Under the pieces are notes generated by a model that was not told the DNA's origin, ran no database searches, and was given only the letters and a program-made list of their open reading frames with translations. Position numbers and translations under genes: made by a program. A DNA stretch of 64,000 nt, taken from Colletes latitarsis. Taxonomy: Eukaryota; Arthropoda; Insecta; Hymenoptera; Colletidae. This document shows positions 37,501 to 52,262 of the stretch, in pieces. Position 1 is the first letter of the stretch; each line of letters opens with the position of its first letter. Location of the stretch: assembly GCF_051014445.1 (NCBI RefSeq), contig NC_135134.1, forward strand, positions 25,175,672 through 25,239,671, given 5' to 3'.

Positions 37501-40500
37501 ATTTATCAATACCAGGTTTAATTGATTGTTTCAGTGTGGTACCACATTACTACGTGATCCAAACCAGTAAAAACCCAGGATCCGTTCAACAAGTATGTGA
37601 AGAATGTGAAAGTATGAGTCTGATGAGTGAAAATCCCCGGCCTAACCTAGACCTAACATGCGTTATCCTCAAAAATATTGATCGAAACCTGGTTTAATCG
37701 ACTGTTTCAGTGTGGTACCACATTACTATGTGATCCAAACCAGAAAATAACCCAGGATCTGTTCAACGAGTATGTGAAGTGTGCGAAAGTATGAGTCTGA
37801 TGAGGGCAAATCCCAGACCTATCCCAGACCTAACATGCGTTATCCTCTAAAATATTGATCCAAACCAGGTCTAATGGACTGTTTCAGTGTGGTACCACAC
37901 TACTACGTCATCCAAACCAGAAACAGCCCAGGATCTAGCCACGAAGTATGAGAAATATGCGAACGTATGAGCCTGATGAGGGCAAATCCTAGACCTAACC
38001 CAAACCTAACATGCGTTATCCTCTAAAATAGTTATCAATACCAGGTTTAATTGATTGTTTCAGTGTGGTACCACATTACTACGTGATCCAAACCAGAAAA
38101 AACCCAGGATCCGTTCAACAAGTATGTGAAGAATGCGAAAGTATGAGTCTGATGAGTGAAGATCCTCGGCCTAACCTAGACCTAACATGCGTTATCCTCA
38201 AAAATATTGAACGAAACCATGTTTAATCGACTGTTTCAGTGTGGTACCACATTACTACGTGATCCAAACCAGAAAAAAACACAGGATCTGTTCAACAAGT
38301 ATGTGAAAAACGCGAAAGTATGAGCCTGATGAGGGCAAATCCCAGACCTATCCCAGACCTAACTTGCGTTGTCCTCTAAGATATTGATGGAAACCAGGTT
38401 TAATCGACTGTTTCAGTGTGGTACCACATTACTACGTGATCCAAACCAGAAGAAAACCCAGGATCTGTTCAACAAGTAGGTGAAGTATGCGAAAGTATGA
38501 GTCTGATGAGGGCAAATCCCAGGCCTAAACTAGACATAACTTTCGTTATCCTCTAAAATGTTGATGGAAACCAGGTTTAATTGACTGTTTTAGTGTGGTA
38601 CCACATTACTATGTGATCCAAACCTGAAAATAACCCAGGATCTGTTCAACGAGTATGTGAAGAATGCGAAAGTATGAGTCTGATGAGTGAAAATCCCAGA
38701 CCTAACCTAGACCTAACATGCGTTATCCTCTAAAATATTGATCCAAACCAGGTTTAATGGACTGTTTCAGTGTGGTACCACACTACTACGTGATCCAAAC
38801 CAGAAAAAACCCAGGATCTGTTCAACAAGTATGTGAAAAACGCGAAAGTATGAGCCTGATGAGGGCAAATCCCAGACCTATCCCAGACCTAACTTGCGTT
38901 ATCCTCAAAAATATTGATCGAAACCTGGTTTAATCGACTGTTTCAGTGTGGTACCACATTACTACGTGATCCAAACCAGAAAAAACCCAGGATCCGTTCA
39001 AAAAGTATGTGAAGAATGCGAAAGTATGAGTCTGATGAGTGAAAATCCCAGACCTAACCTAGACCTAACATGCGTTATCCTCTAAAATATTGATCCAAAC
39101 CAGGTTTAATGGACTGTTTCAGTGTGGTACCACACTACTACGTGATCCAAACCAGAAAAAACCCAGGATCTGTTCAACAAGTATGTGAAAAACGCGAAAG
39201 TATGAGCCTGATGAGAGCAAATCCCAGACCTATCCCAGACCTAACTTGCGTTGTCCTCTAAGATATTGATGGAAACCAGGTTTAATTGACTGTTTCAGAG
39301 TTCTACTTCATTACTACGTGATGCAATCCAGAAAAAGCCCAGGATGTAGCCATCAAGTATGAGAAATATGCGAATGTATAAGCCTGAAGAGGGCAAATCC
39401 TAGACCTATCCCAGACCTAACATGCGTTATCCTCAAAAATATTGATCGAAACCTGGTTTAATCGACTGTTTCAGTGTGGTAGCACATTACTACGTAACCC
39501 AAACCAGAAAAAACCCAGGATCTGTTCAACAAGTATGTGAAAAACAGGAAAGTATGAGCCTGATGAGGGCAAATCCCAGACCTATCCCAGACCTAACTTG
39601 CGTTATCCTCTAAAATATTGAACAAAACCAGGTTTAATTGACTGTTTCAGCGTGGTACCACATTACTACGTGATACAATCCAGAAACAGCCCGGGATCTA
39701 GCCATGAAGTATGAGAAATATGCGAAAGTATGAGCCCGATGAGGGCAAATCCTAGACCTAACCCAAACCTAACATGCGTTATCCTCTAAAATATTGATCC
39801 AAACCGGGTTTAATGGACTGCTTCAGTGTGGTACCACTTCACTACGTGATCCAAAGCGGAAAAAACCCTCGATCGGGTCAACATGTATGCTAAAACTGCG
39901 AAAGTATGACCCCGACGAGGGCAAATCCCAGGCCTAACATAGACCTAACATGCGTTGTCCTCTAAAATATTGATGGAAACCAGGTTTAATTGACTGTTTC
40001 AGTGTTGCACATCATTACTACGTGATGCAATCCAGAAAAAGCCCAGGATCTAGACATCAAGTATGAGAAATATGCGAAAGAATGAGCCTGATGAGAGCAA
40101 ATCCCAGACCAAACCTAGACCTAACATGAATTATTCTCTAAAATATTGATCGAAACCAGGTTTAATTGACTGTTTCAGTGTGGTACCACATTACTATGTG
40201 ATCCAAACCAGTAAAAACCCAGGATCCGTTCAACAAGTATGTGAAAAACGCGAAAGTATGAGCCTGATGAGGGCAAATCCCAGACCTATCCCAGACGTAA
40301 CTTGCGTTATCCTCTAAAATATTGAACGAAACCTGGTTTAATCGACTGTTTCAGTGTGGTACTACATTACTATGTGATCAAAACCAGAAAATAACCCAGG
40401 ATCTGTTCAACGAGTATGTGAGGTGTGCGAAAGTATGAGTCTGATGAGGGCAAATCCTAGACCTTTCCCAGACCTAACATGCGTTATCCTCAAAAATATT

Positions 40501-43500
40501 GATCGAACCCTGGTTTAATTGACTGTTTCAGCGTGGTACCACGTTACTGCGTGATACAATCCAGAAACAGCCCAGGATCTAGCCATGAAGTATGAGAAAT
40601 ATGCGAAAGTATGAGCCTGATGAGGGCAAATCCTAGACCTAACCCAGACCTAACATGCGTTATCCTCAAAAATATTGATCGAAACCTGGTTTAATCGACA
40701 GTTTCAGTGTGGTACCACATTACTGTGTGATCAAAACCAGAAAATAACCCAGGATCTGTTCAACGAGTATGTGAAGTGTGCGAAAGTATGAGTCTGATGA
40801 GGGCAAATCCCAGACCTATCCCAGACCTAACATGCGTTACCCTCTAAAATATTGATCCAAACCAGGTCTAATGGACTGTTTCAGTGTGGTACCACACTAC
40901 TACGTGATACAATCCAGAAACAGCCCAGGATCTAGCCATGAAGTATGAGAAATATGCGAAAGTATGAGCCTGATGAGGGCAAATCCTAGACCTAACCCAG
41001 ACCTAACATGCGTTATCCTCAAAAATATTGATCGAAACCTGGTTTAATCGACTGTTTCAGTGTGGTACCACATTACTATGTGATCAAAACCAGAAAATAA
41101 CCCAGGATCTGTTCAACGAGTATGTGAAGTGTGCGAAAGTATGAGTCTGATGAGGGCAAATCCTAGACCTATCCCAGACCTAACATGCGTTATCCTCAAA
41201 AATATTGATCGAAACCTGGTTTAATCGACTGTTTCAGTGTGGTAGCACATTACTACGTAACCCAAACCAGAAAAAACCCAGGATCTGTTCAACAAGTATG
41301 TGAAAAACACGAAAGTATGAGCCTGATGAGGGCAAATCCCAGACCTATCCCAGACCTAACTTGCGTTATCCTGTAAAATATTGAACGAAACCAGGTTTAA
41401 TTGACTGTTTCAGCGTGGTACCACATTACTACGTGATACAATCCAGAAACAGCCCAGGATCTAGCCATGAAGTATGAGAAATATGCGAAGGTATGAGCCT
41501 GATGAGGGCAAATCCTAGACCTAACCCAGACCTAACATGCGTTATCCTCTAAAATATTTATCAAGACAAGGTTTAATTGAATGTTTCAGTGTGGTACCAC
41601 ATTACTACGTGATCCAAACCAGTAAAAACCCAGGATCCGTTCAACAAGTATGTGAAGAATGCGAAAGTATGAGTCTGCTGAGTGAAAATCCCCGGCCTAA
41701 CCTAGACCTAACATGCGTTATCCTCAAAAATATTGATCGAAACCTGGTTTAATCGACTGTTTCAGTGTGGTACCACATTACTATGTGATCCAAACCAGAA
41801 AATAACCCGGGATCTGTTCAACGAGTATGTGAAGTGTGCGAAAGTATGAGTCTGATGAGTGCAAATCCCAGACCTATCCCAGACCTAACATGCGTCATCC
41901 TCTAAAATATTGATCCAAACCAGGTCTAATGGACTGTTTCAGTGTGGTACCACACTACTACGTGATACAATCCAGAAACAGCCCAGGATTTAGCCATGAA
42001 GTATGAGAAATATGCGAAAGTATGAGCCTGATGAGGGCAAATCCTAGACCTAACCCAGACCTAACATGCGTTATCCTCAAAAATATTGATCGAAACCTGG
42101 TTTAATCGACAGTTTCAGTGTGGTACCACATTACTGTGTGATCAAAACCAGAAAATAACCCAGGATCTGTTCAACGAGTATGTGAAGTGTGCGAAAGTAT
42201 GAGTCTGATGAGGGCAAATCCCAGACCTATCCCAGACCTAACATGCGTTACCCTCTAAAATATTGATCCAAACCAGGTCTAATGGACTGTTTCAGTGTGG
42301 TACCACACTACTACGTGATACAATCCAGAAACAGCCCAGGATCTAGCCATGAAGTATGAGAAATATGCGAAAGTATGAGCCTGATGAGGGCAAATCCTAG
42401 ACCTAACCCAGACCTAACATGCGTTATCCTCAAAAATATTGATCGAAACCTGGTTTAATCGACTGTTTCAGTGTGGTACCACATTACTATGTGATCAAAA
42501 CCAGAAAATAACCCAGGATCTGTTCAACGAGTATGTGAAAAACTCGAAAGTATGAGCCTGATGAGGGCAAATCCCAGACCTATCCCAGACCTTACTTGCG
42601 TTGTCCTCTAAGATATTGATGGAAACCTGGTTTAATCGACTGTTTCAGTGTGGTACCACATTACTACGTGATCCAAACTAGAAAAAAACCCAGGATCTGT
42701 TCAACAAGTATGTGAAGTATGCGAAAGTATGAGTCTGATGAGGGAAAATCCCAGGCCTAAACTAGACATAACTTTCGTTATCCTCTAAAATGTAGATCGA
42801 AACCAGGTTTAATTGACTGTTTTAGTTGTGGCACCACTTTACTACGTGATCCAAAGCAGAAAAATCCCTCGATCAGGTCAACATGCATGTTAAAACTGCG
42901 AAAGTATGACCCTGATGAGGGCAAATCCCAGGCCTAACCTAGACCTAACATGCGTTATCTTCTAAAATATTGAGCGAAACCAGGTTTAATCGACTGTTTC
43001 AGTGTGGTACCACATTACTACGTGACTCAAACCAGAAAAAACCCAGGATCTGTTCAACAAGTATGTGAAAAACGCGAAAGTATGAGCCTGATGAGGGCAA
43101 ATCCCAGACCTATCCCAGACCAAACTTGCGTTATCCTCTAAATTATTGATCCAAACCAGGTTTAATCGACTGTTTCAGTGTGGTTCCACATTGCTACGTG
43201 ATCCAAACCAGAAAAAACCCAGGACCAGTTCAACAAGTATGTGAAAAACGCGAAAGTATGAGCCTGATGAGGGCGAATCCCAGACCTATCCCAGACCTAA
43301 CTTGCGTTGCCCTCTAAGATATTGATGGAAACCAGGTTTAATCGACTGTTTCAGTGTGGTACCACATTACTACGTGATCCAAACCAGAAAAAAACCCAGG
43401 ATCTGTTCAACAAGTATGTGAAGTATGCGAAAGTATGAGTCTGATGAGGGAAAATCCCAGGCCTAAACTTGACATAACTTTCGTTATCCTCTAAAATGTT

Positions 43501-44300
43501 GATCGAAACCAGGTTTAATTGACTGTTTTAGTGTGGTACCACTTTACTACGTGATCCAATGCAGAAAAAACCCTCGATCAGGTCAACATGCATGTTAAAA
43601 CTGCGAAAGTATGACCCTGATGAGGGCAAATCCCAGGCCTAACCTAGACCTAACATGCGTTATCTTCTAAAATATTGAGCGAAACCACGTTTAATAGACT
43701 GTTTCAGTGTGGTACCACATTACTACGTGACTCAAACCAGAAAAAACCCAGGATCTGTTCAACAAGTATGTGAAAAACGCGAAAGTATGAGCCTGATGAG
43801 GGCAAATCCCAGACCTATCCCAGACCAAACTTGCGTTATCCTCTAAATTATTGATCGAAACCAGGTTTAATCGACTGTTTCAGTGTGGTTCCACATTGCT
43901 ACGTGATCCAAACCAGAAAAAACCCAGGACCAGTTCAACAAGTATGTGAAAAACGCGAAAGTATGAGCCTGATGAGGGCGAATCCCAGACCTATCCCAGA
44001 CCTAACTTGCGTTATCCTCTAAAATATTGATCGAAACAAGGTTTAAGTGACTGTTTCAGCGTGGTACCACATAACTACGTGATACAATCCAGAAACAGCC
44101 CGGGATCTAGCCACGAAGTATGAGAAATATGCGAAAGTATGAGCCTGATGAGGGCAAATCCTAGACCTAACCCAAACCTATCATGCGTTATCCACTAAAA
44201 TATTGATCCAAACCGGGTTTAATGGACTGTTTCAGTGTGGTACCACATTACTATGTGATCCAAACCAGAGAATAACCCAGGATCTGTTCAACGAGTATGT
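34586..44300 (+). repeat. E-rich satellite block
   Basis: About 55 monomers with frequent E types ('gaaaataacccaggatctgttcaacgag'). The phrase 'tctaaaatagttatcaatacc' recurs at 35201, 37140 and 38022, spaced 11 and 5 monomers apart. Segments near 40685 and 42096 with 'ttactgtgtgatc' repeat at eight monomers. Copies of the super-unit text reappear at 38215-38580 and 42640-44000. No gene or insertion seen. Confidence 0.8.
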
Positions 44301-45599
44301 GAAGTGTGCGAAAGTATGAGTCTGATGAGGGCGAATCCCAGACCTATCCCAGACCTAACATGCGTTATCCTCTAAAATATTTATCAATACCAGGTTTAAT
44401 TGATTGTTTCAGTGTGGTCCCACATTACTACGTGATCCAAACCAGAAAAAACCCAGGATCCGTTCAAAAAGTATGTGAAGAATGCGAAAGTATGAGTCTG
44501 ATGAGTGAAAATCCCAGACCTAACTTAGACCTAACATGCGTTATCCTCTAAAATATTGATCGAAACCAGTTTTCATTGACTGTTTCAGCGTGGTACCACA
44601 TTACTACGTGATCCAAACCAGTAAAAACCCAGGATCCGTTCAACAAGTATGTGAAGAATGCGAAAGTATGAGTCTGATGAGGGCAAACCCTAGACCTAAC
44701 CCAGACCTAACATGCGTTATCCTCTAAAATATTTATCAATACCAGGTTTAATTGATTGTTTCAGTGTGGTACCACATTACTACGTGATCCAAACCAGAAA
44801 AAACCCAGGATCTGTTCAACAAGTATGTGAAAAACGCGAAAGTATGGGCCTGATGAGGGCAAATCCCAGACCTATCCCAGACCAAACTTGCGTTATCCTC
44901 TAAAATATTGATCGAAACCAGTTTTAATTGACTGTTTCAGCGTGGTACCACATTACTACGTGATCCAAACCAGTAAAACCCAGGATCCGTTCAACAAGTA
45001 TGTGAAGAATGCGAAAGTATGAGTCTGATGAGTGAAAAACCCCGGCCAAACCTAGACCTAACATGCGTTACCCTCAAAAATATTGATCGAAACCTGGTTT
45101 AATCGACTGTTTCAGTGTGGTACCACATTACTGTGTGATCCAAACCAGAAAATAACCCAGGATCTGTTCAACGAGTATGTGAAGTGTGCGAAAGTATGTG
45201 TCTGATGAGGGCAAATCCCAGACCTATCCCAGACCAAACGTATGTTATCCTCTAAAATATTTATCAATACCAGGTTTAATTGATTGCTTCAGTGTGGTAC
45301 CACATTACTACGTGATCCAAACCAGAAAAAACCCAGGATCCGTTCAAAAAGTATGTGAAGAATGCGAAAGTATGAGTCTGATGAGTGAAAATCCTAGACC
45401 TAACCTAGGCCTAACATGCGTTATCCTCTAAAATATTGATCCAAACCAGGTTTAATGGACTGTTTCAGTGTGGTACCACACTACTACGTGATCCAAACCA
45501 GAAAAAACCCAGGATCTGTTCTACAAGTATGTGAAAAACGCGAAAGTATGAGCCTGATGAGAGCAAATCCCAGACCTATCCCAGACCTAACTTGCGTTG

Positions 45600-46240
45600 T
45601 CCTCTAAGATATTGATGGAAACCAGGTTTAATTGATTGTTTCAGTGTGGTCCCACATTACTACGTGATCCAAACCAGAAAAAACCCAGGATCCGGTCAAC
45701 AAGTATGTGAAGAATGCGAAAGTATGAGTCTGATGAGTGAAAATCCCAGGGCTAACCTAGACCTAACTTGCGTTATCCTCTAAAATATGGATCAAACCAG
45801 GTTTAATGGACAGTTTCAGTGTGGTACCACTTTACTACGTGATCCAAAGCAAAAAAAACCCTCGATCAGGTCAACATGTATGTTAAAACTGCGGAAGTAT
45901 GACCCTGATGAGGGCAAATCCCAGGCCTAACCTAGACCTAACATGCGTTGTCCTCTAAAATATTGATGGAAACCAGGTTTAATTGACTGTTTCAGTGTTG
46001 TACTTCATTACTACGTGATGCAATCCAGAAAAAGCTCAGGATCTAGCCATCAAGTATGAGAAATATGCGAAAGAATGAGCCTGATGAGAGCAAATCCCAG
46101 ACCTAACCAAGACATAACATGAATTATTCTCTAAAATATTGATCAAAACCAGGTTTAATTGACAATTTCAGTGTGGTACCACATTACTACGTGATCCAAT
46201 CCAGAAATATCCCAGAATCCAGCCATGAAGTATGAGAAAT
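45600..46240 (+). repeat. Duplicated block, partner of 50341-50980
   Basis: Matches 50341-50980 at an offset of 4740-4741 bp. Both share the unusual 'aaaatatggatcaaacc' (one base short) and 'gaaaaagctcagg'. The partner has a one-base shortening in 'ccagtaaaacccagg'. Confidence 0.8.
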
Positions 46241-46440
46241 ATGCGAAAGTATGAGTCTGATGCGGGCAAATCCCAGACCTATCCCAGACCTAACATGCGT
46301 TATCCTCTAAAATATTTATCAATACGCAGGTTTAATTGATTGTTTCAGTGTGGTACCACATTACTACCTGATCCAAACCAGAAAAAACCCAGGGTCCGTT
46401 CAAAAAGTATGTGAAGAATGCGAAAGTATGAGTCTGATGA

Positions 46441-46465
46441 GTGAAAATTCCAGACCTAACATGCG
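46441..46465 (+). repeat. Monomer shortened by 11 bp
   Basis: The sequence reads 'gaaaattccagacctaacatgcg'. The usual 'acctaacctag' unit between 'ccag' and 'acctaacatg' is absent, giving a monomer of about 165 bp. Related short monomers are at 52236-52262 and 53637-53660. Confidence 0.85.
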
Positions 46466-49400
46466 TTATCCTCTAAAATATTGATGAAACCAGTTTTAAT
46501 TGACTGTTTCAGCGTGGTACCACATTACTACGTGATCCAAACCAGAAAGATCCCAGGATCCGTTCAACAAGTATGTGAAGAATGCGCAAGTATGAGCCTG
46601 ATGAGTGAAAATCCCCGGCCTAACCTAGACCTAACATGCGTCATCCTCAAAACTATTGATCGAAACCAGGTTTAATCGACTGTTTCAGTGTGGTACCACA
46701 ATACTACGTGACCCAAACCGGAAAAACCCAGGATCTGTTCAACAAGTATGTGAAAAACGCGAAAGTATGAGCCTGATGAGGGCAAATCCCAGACCTATCC
46801 CAGACCTAACTTGCGTTGTCCTCTAAGATATTGATGGAAACCAGGTTTAATTGACTGTTTCAGTGTTGTACTTCATTACTACGTGATGCAATCCAGAAAA
46901 AGCCCAGGATCTAGCGATCAAGTATGAGAAATATGCGATAGAATGAGCCTGATGAGGGCAAATCCTAGACCTAACCCAGACCTAACATGCGTTATCCTCT
47001 AAAATATTTATCAAGACCAGGTTTAATCGACTGTTTCAGTGTGGTACCACATTACTATGTGATCCAAACCAGAAACAGCCCAGGATCTAGCCATGAAGTA
47101 TGAGAAATATGCGAAAGTATGAGCCTGATGAGGACATATCCTAGACCTAACCCAGACCTAACATGCGTTATCCTCTAAAATATTTATCAATACCAGGTTT
47201 AATTGATTGTTTCGGTGTGGTCCCACATTACTACGTGATCCAAACCAGAAAAAACCCAGGATCTGTTCAACAAGTATGTGAAAAACGCGAAAGTATGAGC
47301 CTGATGAGGGCAAATCCCAGACCTATCCCAGACCAAACTTGCGTTATCCTCTAAAATATTGGTCGAAACCAGTTTTAATTGACTGTTTCAGCGTGGTACC
47401 ACATTACTACGTGATCCAAACCAGTAAAAACCCAGGATCCGTTCAACAAGTATGTGAAGAATGCGAAAGTATGAGTCTGATGAGTGAAAAACCCCGGCCT
47501 AACCTAGACCTAACACGCGTTATCCTCAAAAATATTGATCGAAACCTGGTTTAATCGACAGTTTCAGTGTGGTACCACATTACTATGTGGTCCAAACCAG
47601 AAAATAACCCAGGATCTGTTCAACGAGTATGTGAAGTGTGCGAAAGTATGAGTCTGATGAGGGCAAATCCCAGACCTATCCCAGACCTAACATGCGTTAT
47701 CCTCTAAAATATTTATCAATACCAGGTTTAATTGATTGTTTCAGTGTGGTAGCTCATTACTGCGTAACCCAAACCAGGAAAAACCCAGGATCTGTTCTAC
47801 AAGTATGTGAAAAACGCGAAAGTATGAGCCTGATGAGAGCAAATCCCAGACCTATCCCAGACCTAACTTGCGTTGTCCTCTAAGATATTGATGGAAACCA
47901 GGCTTAATTGATTGTTTCAGTGTGGTCCCACATTACTACGTGATGCAATCCAGAAAAAGCCCAGGATCTAGCCATCAAGTATGAGAAATATGCGAAAGAA
48001 TGAGCCTGATGAGAGCAAATCCCAGACCTAACCTAAACATAACATGAATTATTCTCTAAAATATTGATCAAAACCAGGTTTAATTGACAATTTCAGTGTG
48101 GTACCACATTACTACGTGATCCAATCCAGAAATAGCCCAGGATCCAGCCCTGCAGTATGAGAAATATGCGAAAGTATGAGCCTGATGGGGGCAAATCCTA
48201 GTCCTAACCCAGACCTAACATGCGTTATCCTCTAAAATATTTATCAAGACCAGGTTTAATTGAATGTTTCAGTGTGGTACCACATTGCTACGTCAACCAA
48301 ACCATAAAAAACCCAGGATCTGTTCAACAAGTATGTGGAGAACGCGAAAGTATGAGTCTGATGAGTGAAAATCCCAGGCCTAACCTAGACCTAACATGCG
48401 TTATCCTCAAAAATATTGATCGAAACCTGGTTTAATCGACTGTTTCAGTGTGGTACCACATTGCTACGTAATCCAAACCAGAAAATAACCCAGGATCTGT
48501 TCAACGAGTATGTGAAGTGTGCGAAAGTATGAGTCTGATGAGGGCAAATCCCAGACCTATCCCAGACCTAACATGCGTTGTCCTCTAAAATATTGATCCA
48601 AACCAGGTTTAATGGACTGTTTCAGTGTGGTACCACATTACTACGTGATCCAAACCAGAAAAAACCCAGGATCTGTTCAACAAGTATGTGAAAAACGCGA
48701 AAGTATGAGCCTGATGAGGGCAAATCCCAGACCTATCCCAGACCAAACTTGCGTTATCCTCTAAAATATTGATCGAAACCAGTTTTAATTGACTGTTTCA
48801 GCGTGGTACCACATTACTACGTGATCCAAACCAGTAAAACCCAGGATCCGTTCAACAAGTATGTGAAGAATGCGAAAGTATGAGTCTGATGAGTGAAAAA
48901 CCCCGGCCAAACCTAGACCTAACATGCGTTACCCTCGAAAATATTGATCGAAACCTGGTTTAATCGACTGTTTCAGTGTGGTACCACATTACTGTGTGAT
49001 CCAAACCAGAAAATAACCCAGGATCTGTTCAACGAGTATGTGAAGTGTGCGAAAGTATGTGTCTGATGAGGGCAAATCCCAGACCTATCCCAGACCTAAC
49101 ATATGTTATCCTCTAAAATATTTATCAATACCAGGTTTAATTGATTGTTTCAGTGTGGTACCACATTACTACGTGATCCAAACCAGAAAAAACCCAGGAT
49201 CCGTTCAAAAAGTATGTGAAGAATGCGAAAGTATGAGTCTGATGAGTGAAAATCCCAGACCTAACTTAGACCTAACATGCGTTATCCTCTAAAATATTGA
49301 TCGAAACCAGTTTTCATTGACTGTTTCAGCGTGGTACCACATTACTACGTGATCCAAACCAGTAAAAACCCAGGATCCGTTCAACAAGTATGTGAAGAAT

Positions 49401-50340
49401 GCGAAAGTATGAGTCTGATGAGGGCAAATCCTAGACCTAACCCAGACCTAACATGCGTTATCCTCTAAAATATTTATCAATACCAGGTTTAATTGATTGT
49501 TTCAGTGTGGTACCACATTAGTACGTGATCCAAACCATAAAAAACCCAGGATCTGTTCAACAAGTATGTGAAAAACGCGAAAGTATGAGCCTGATGAGGG
49601 CAAATCCCAGACCTATCCCAGACCAAACTTGCGTTATCCTCTAAAATATTGATCGAAACCAGTTTTAATTGACTGTTTCAGCGTGGTACCACATTACTAC
49701 GTGATCCAAACCAGTAAAACCCAGGATCCGTTCAACGAGTATGTGAAGTGTGCGAAAGTATGAGTCTGATGAGGGCAAATCCCAGACCTATCCCAGACCT
49801 AACATGCGTTGTCCTCTAAAATATTGATCCAAACCAGGTTTAATGGACTGTTTCAGTGTGGTACCACATTACTATGTGATCCAAACCAGAGAATAACCCA
49901 GGATCTGTTCAACGAGTATGTGAAGTGTGCGAAAGTATGAGTCTGATGAGGGCGAATCCCAGGCCTATCCCAGACCTAACATGCGTTATCCTCTAAAAAA
50001 TTTATCAATACCAGGTTTAATTGATTGTTTCAGTGTGGTCCCACATTACTACGTGATCCAAACCAGAAAAAACCCAGGATCCGTTCAAAAAGTATGTGAA
50101 GAATGCGAAAGTATGAGTCTGATGAGTGAAAATCCCAGACCTAACTTAGACCTAACATGCGTTATCCTCTAAAATATTGATCGAAACCAGTTTTCATTGA
50201 CTGTTTCAGCGTGGTACCACATTACTACGTGATCCAAACCAGTAAAAACCCAGGATCCGTTCAACAAGTATGTGAAGAATGCGAAAGTATGAGTCTGATG
50301 AGTGAAAATCCTAGACCTAACCTAGACCTAACATGCGTTG

Positions 50341-50980
50341 TCCTCTAAGATATTGATTGAAACCAGGTTTAATTGATTGTTTCAGTGTGGTCCCACATTA
50401 CTACGTGATCCAAACCAGTAAAACCCAGGATCCGGTCAACAAGTATGTGAAGAATGCGAAAGTATGAGTCTGATGAGTGAAAATCCCAGGGCTAACCTAG
50501 ACCTAACATGCGTTATCCTCTAAAATATGGATCAAACCAGGTTTAATGGACAGTTTCAGTGTGGTACCACTTTACTACGTGATCCAAAGCAGAAAAAACC
50601 CTCGATCAGGTCAACATGTATGTTAAAACTGCGGAAGTATGACCCTGATGAGGGCAAATCCCAGGCCTAACCTAGACCTAACATGCGTTGTCCTCTAAAA
50701 TATTGATGGAAACTAGGTTTAATTGACTGTTTCAGTGTTGTACTTCATTACTACGTGATGCAATCCAGAAAAAGCTCAGGATCTAGCCATCAAGTATGAG
50801 AAATATGCGAAAGAATGAGCCTGATGAGAGCAAATCCCAGACCTAACCAAGACATAACATGAATTATTCTCTAAAATATTGATCAAAACCAGGTTTAATT
50901 GACAATTTCAGTGTGGTACCACATTACTACGTGATCCAATCCAGAAATAGCCCAGAATCTAGCCATGAAATATGAGAAAT
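50341..50980 (+). repeat. Duplicated block, partner of 45600-46240
   Basis: See the partner entry. The copies diverge near 50985, where this one reads 'gagcctgatggggg' and the other 'gagtctgatgcggg'. Confidence 0.8.
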
Positions 50981-52235
50981 ATGCGAAAGTATGAGCCTGA
51001 TGGGGGCAAATCCTAGTCCTAACCCTGACCTAACATGCGTTATCCTCTAAAATATTTATCAAGACCAGGTTTAATTGAATGTTTCAGTGTGGTACCACAT
51101 TACTACGTGAACCAAACCATAAAAAACCCAGGATCTGTTCAACGAGTATGTGAAGTGTGCGAAAGTATGAGTCTGATGAGGGCAAATCCCAGACCTATCC
51201 CAGACCTAACATGCGTTATCCTCTAAAATATTGATCCAAACCAGGTTTAATGGACTGTTTCAGTGTGGTACCACACTACTACGTGATCCAAACCAGAAAA
51301 AACCCAGGATCTGTTCAACAAGTATGTGAAAAACGCGAAAGTATGAGCCTGATGAGGGCAAATCCCAGACCTATCCCAGACCTAACTTGCGTTATCCTCT
51401 AATATATTGATCGAAATCAGGCTTAATTGACTGTTTCAGCATGGTACCACATTACTACGTGATACAATCCAGAAATAGCCCAGGATCTAGCCATGAAGTA
51501 TGAGAAATATGCGATAGTATGAGCCTGATGAGGGCAAATCCTAGACCTAACCCAGACCTAACATGCGTTATCCTCTAAAATATTTATCAATACCAGGTTT
51601 TATTGATTGTTTCAGTGTGGTCCCACATTACTACGTGATCGAAACCAGAAAAAACCCAGGATCTGTTCAACAAGTATGTGAAAAACGCGAAAGTATGAGC
51701 CTGATGAGGGCAAATCCCAGACCTATCCCAGACCAAACTTGCGTTATCCTCTAAAATATTGATCGAAACCAGTTTTAATTGACTGTTTCAGCGTGGTACC
51801 ACATTACTACGTGATCCAAACCAGTAAAAACCCAGGATCCGTTCAACAAGTATGTGAAGAATGCGAAAGTATGAGTCTGATGAGTGAAAAACCCCGGCCT
51901 AACCTAGACCTAACATGCGTTACCCTCAAAAATATTGATCGAAACCTGGTTTAATCGACAGTTTCAGTGTGGTACCACATTACTATGTGATCCAAACCAG
52001 AAAATAACCCAGGATCTGTTCAACGAGTATGTGAAGTGTGCGAAAGTATGAGTCTGATGCGGGCAAATCCCAGACCTATCCCAGACCTAACATGCGTTAT
52101 CCTCTAAAATATTTATCAATACCTAGGTTTAATTGATTGTTTCAGAGTGGTACCACATTACTACCTGATCCAAACCAGAAAAAACCCAGGATCCGTTCAA
52201 AAAGTATGTGAAGAATGCGAAAGTATGAGTCTGAT

Positions 52236-52262
52236 GAGTGAAAATCCCAGTCCTAACATGCG
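52236..52262 (+). repeat. Monomer shortened by 11 bp
   Basis: Reads 'gaaaatcccagtcctaacatgcg', with one 11-bp unit missing and a T for A substitution. It lies in a context like 46250-46470, sharing 'gatgcgggcaaatc' and 'ttactacctgatcc'. Confidence 0.83.
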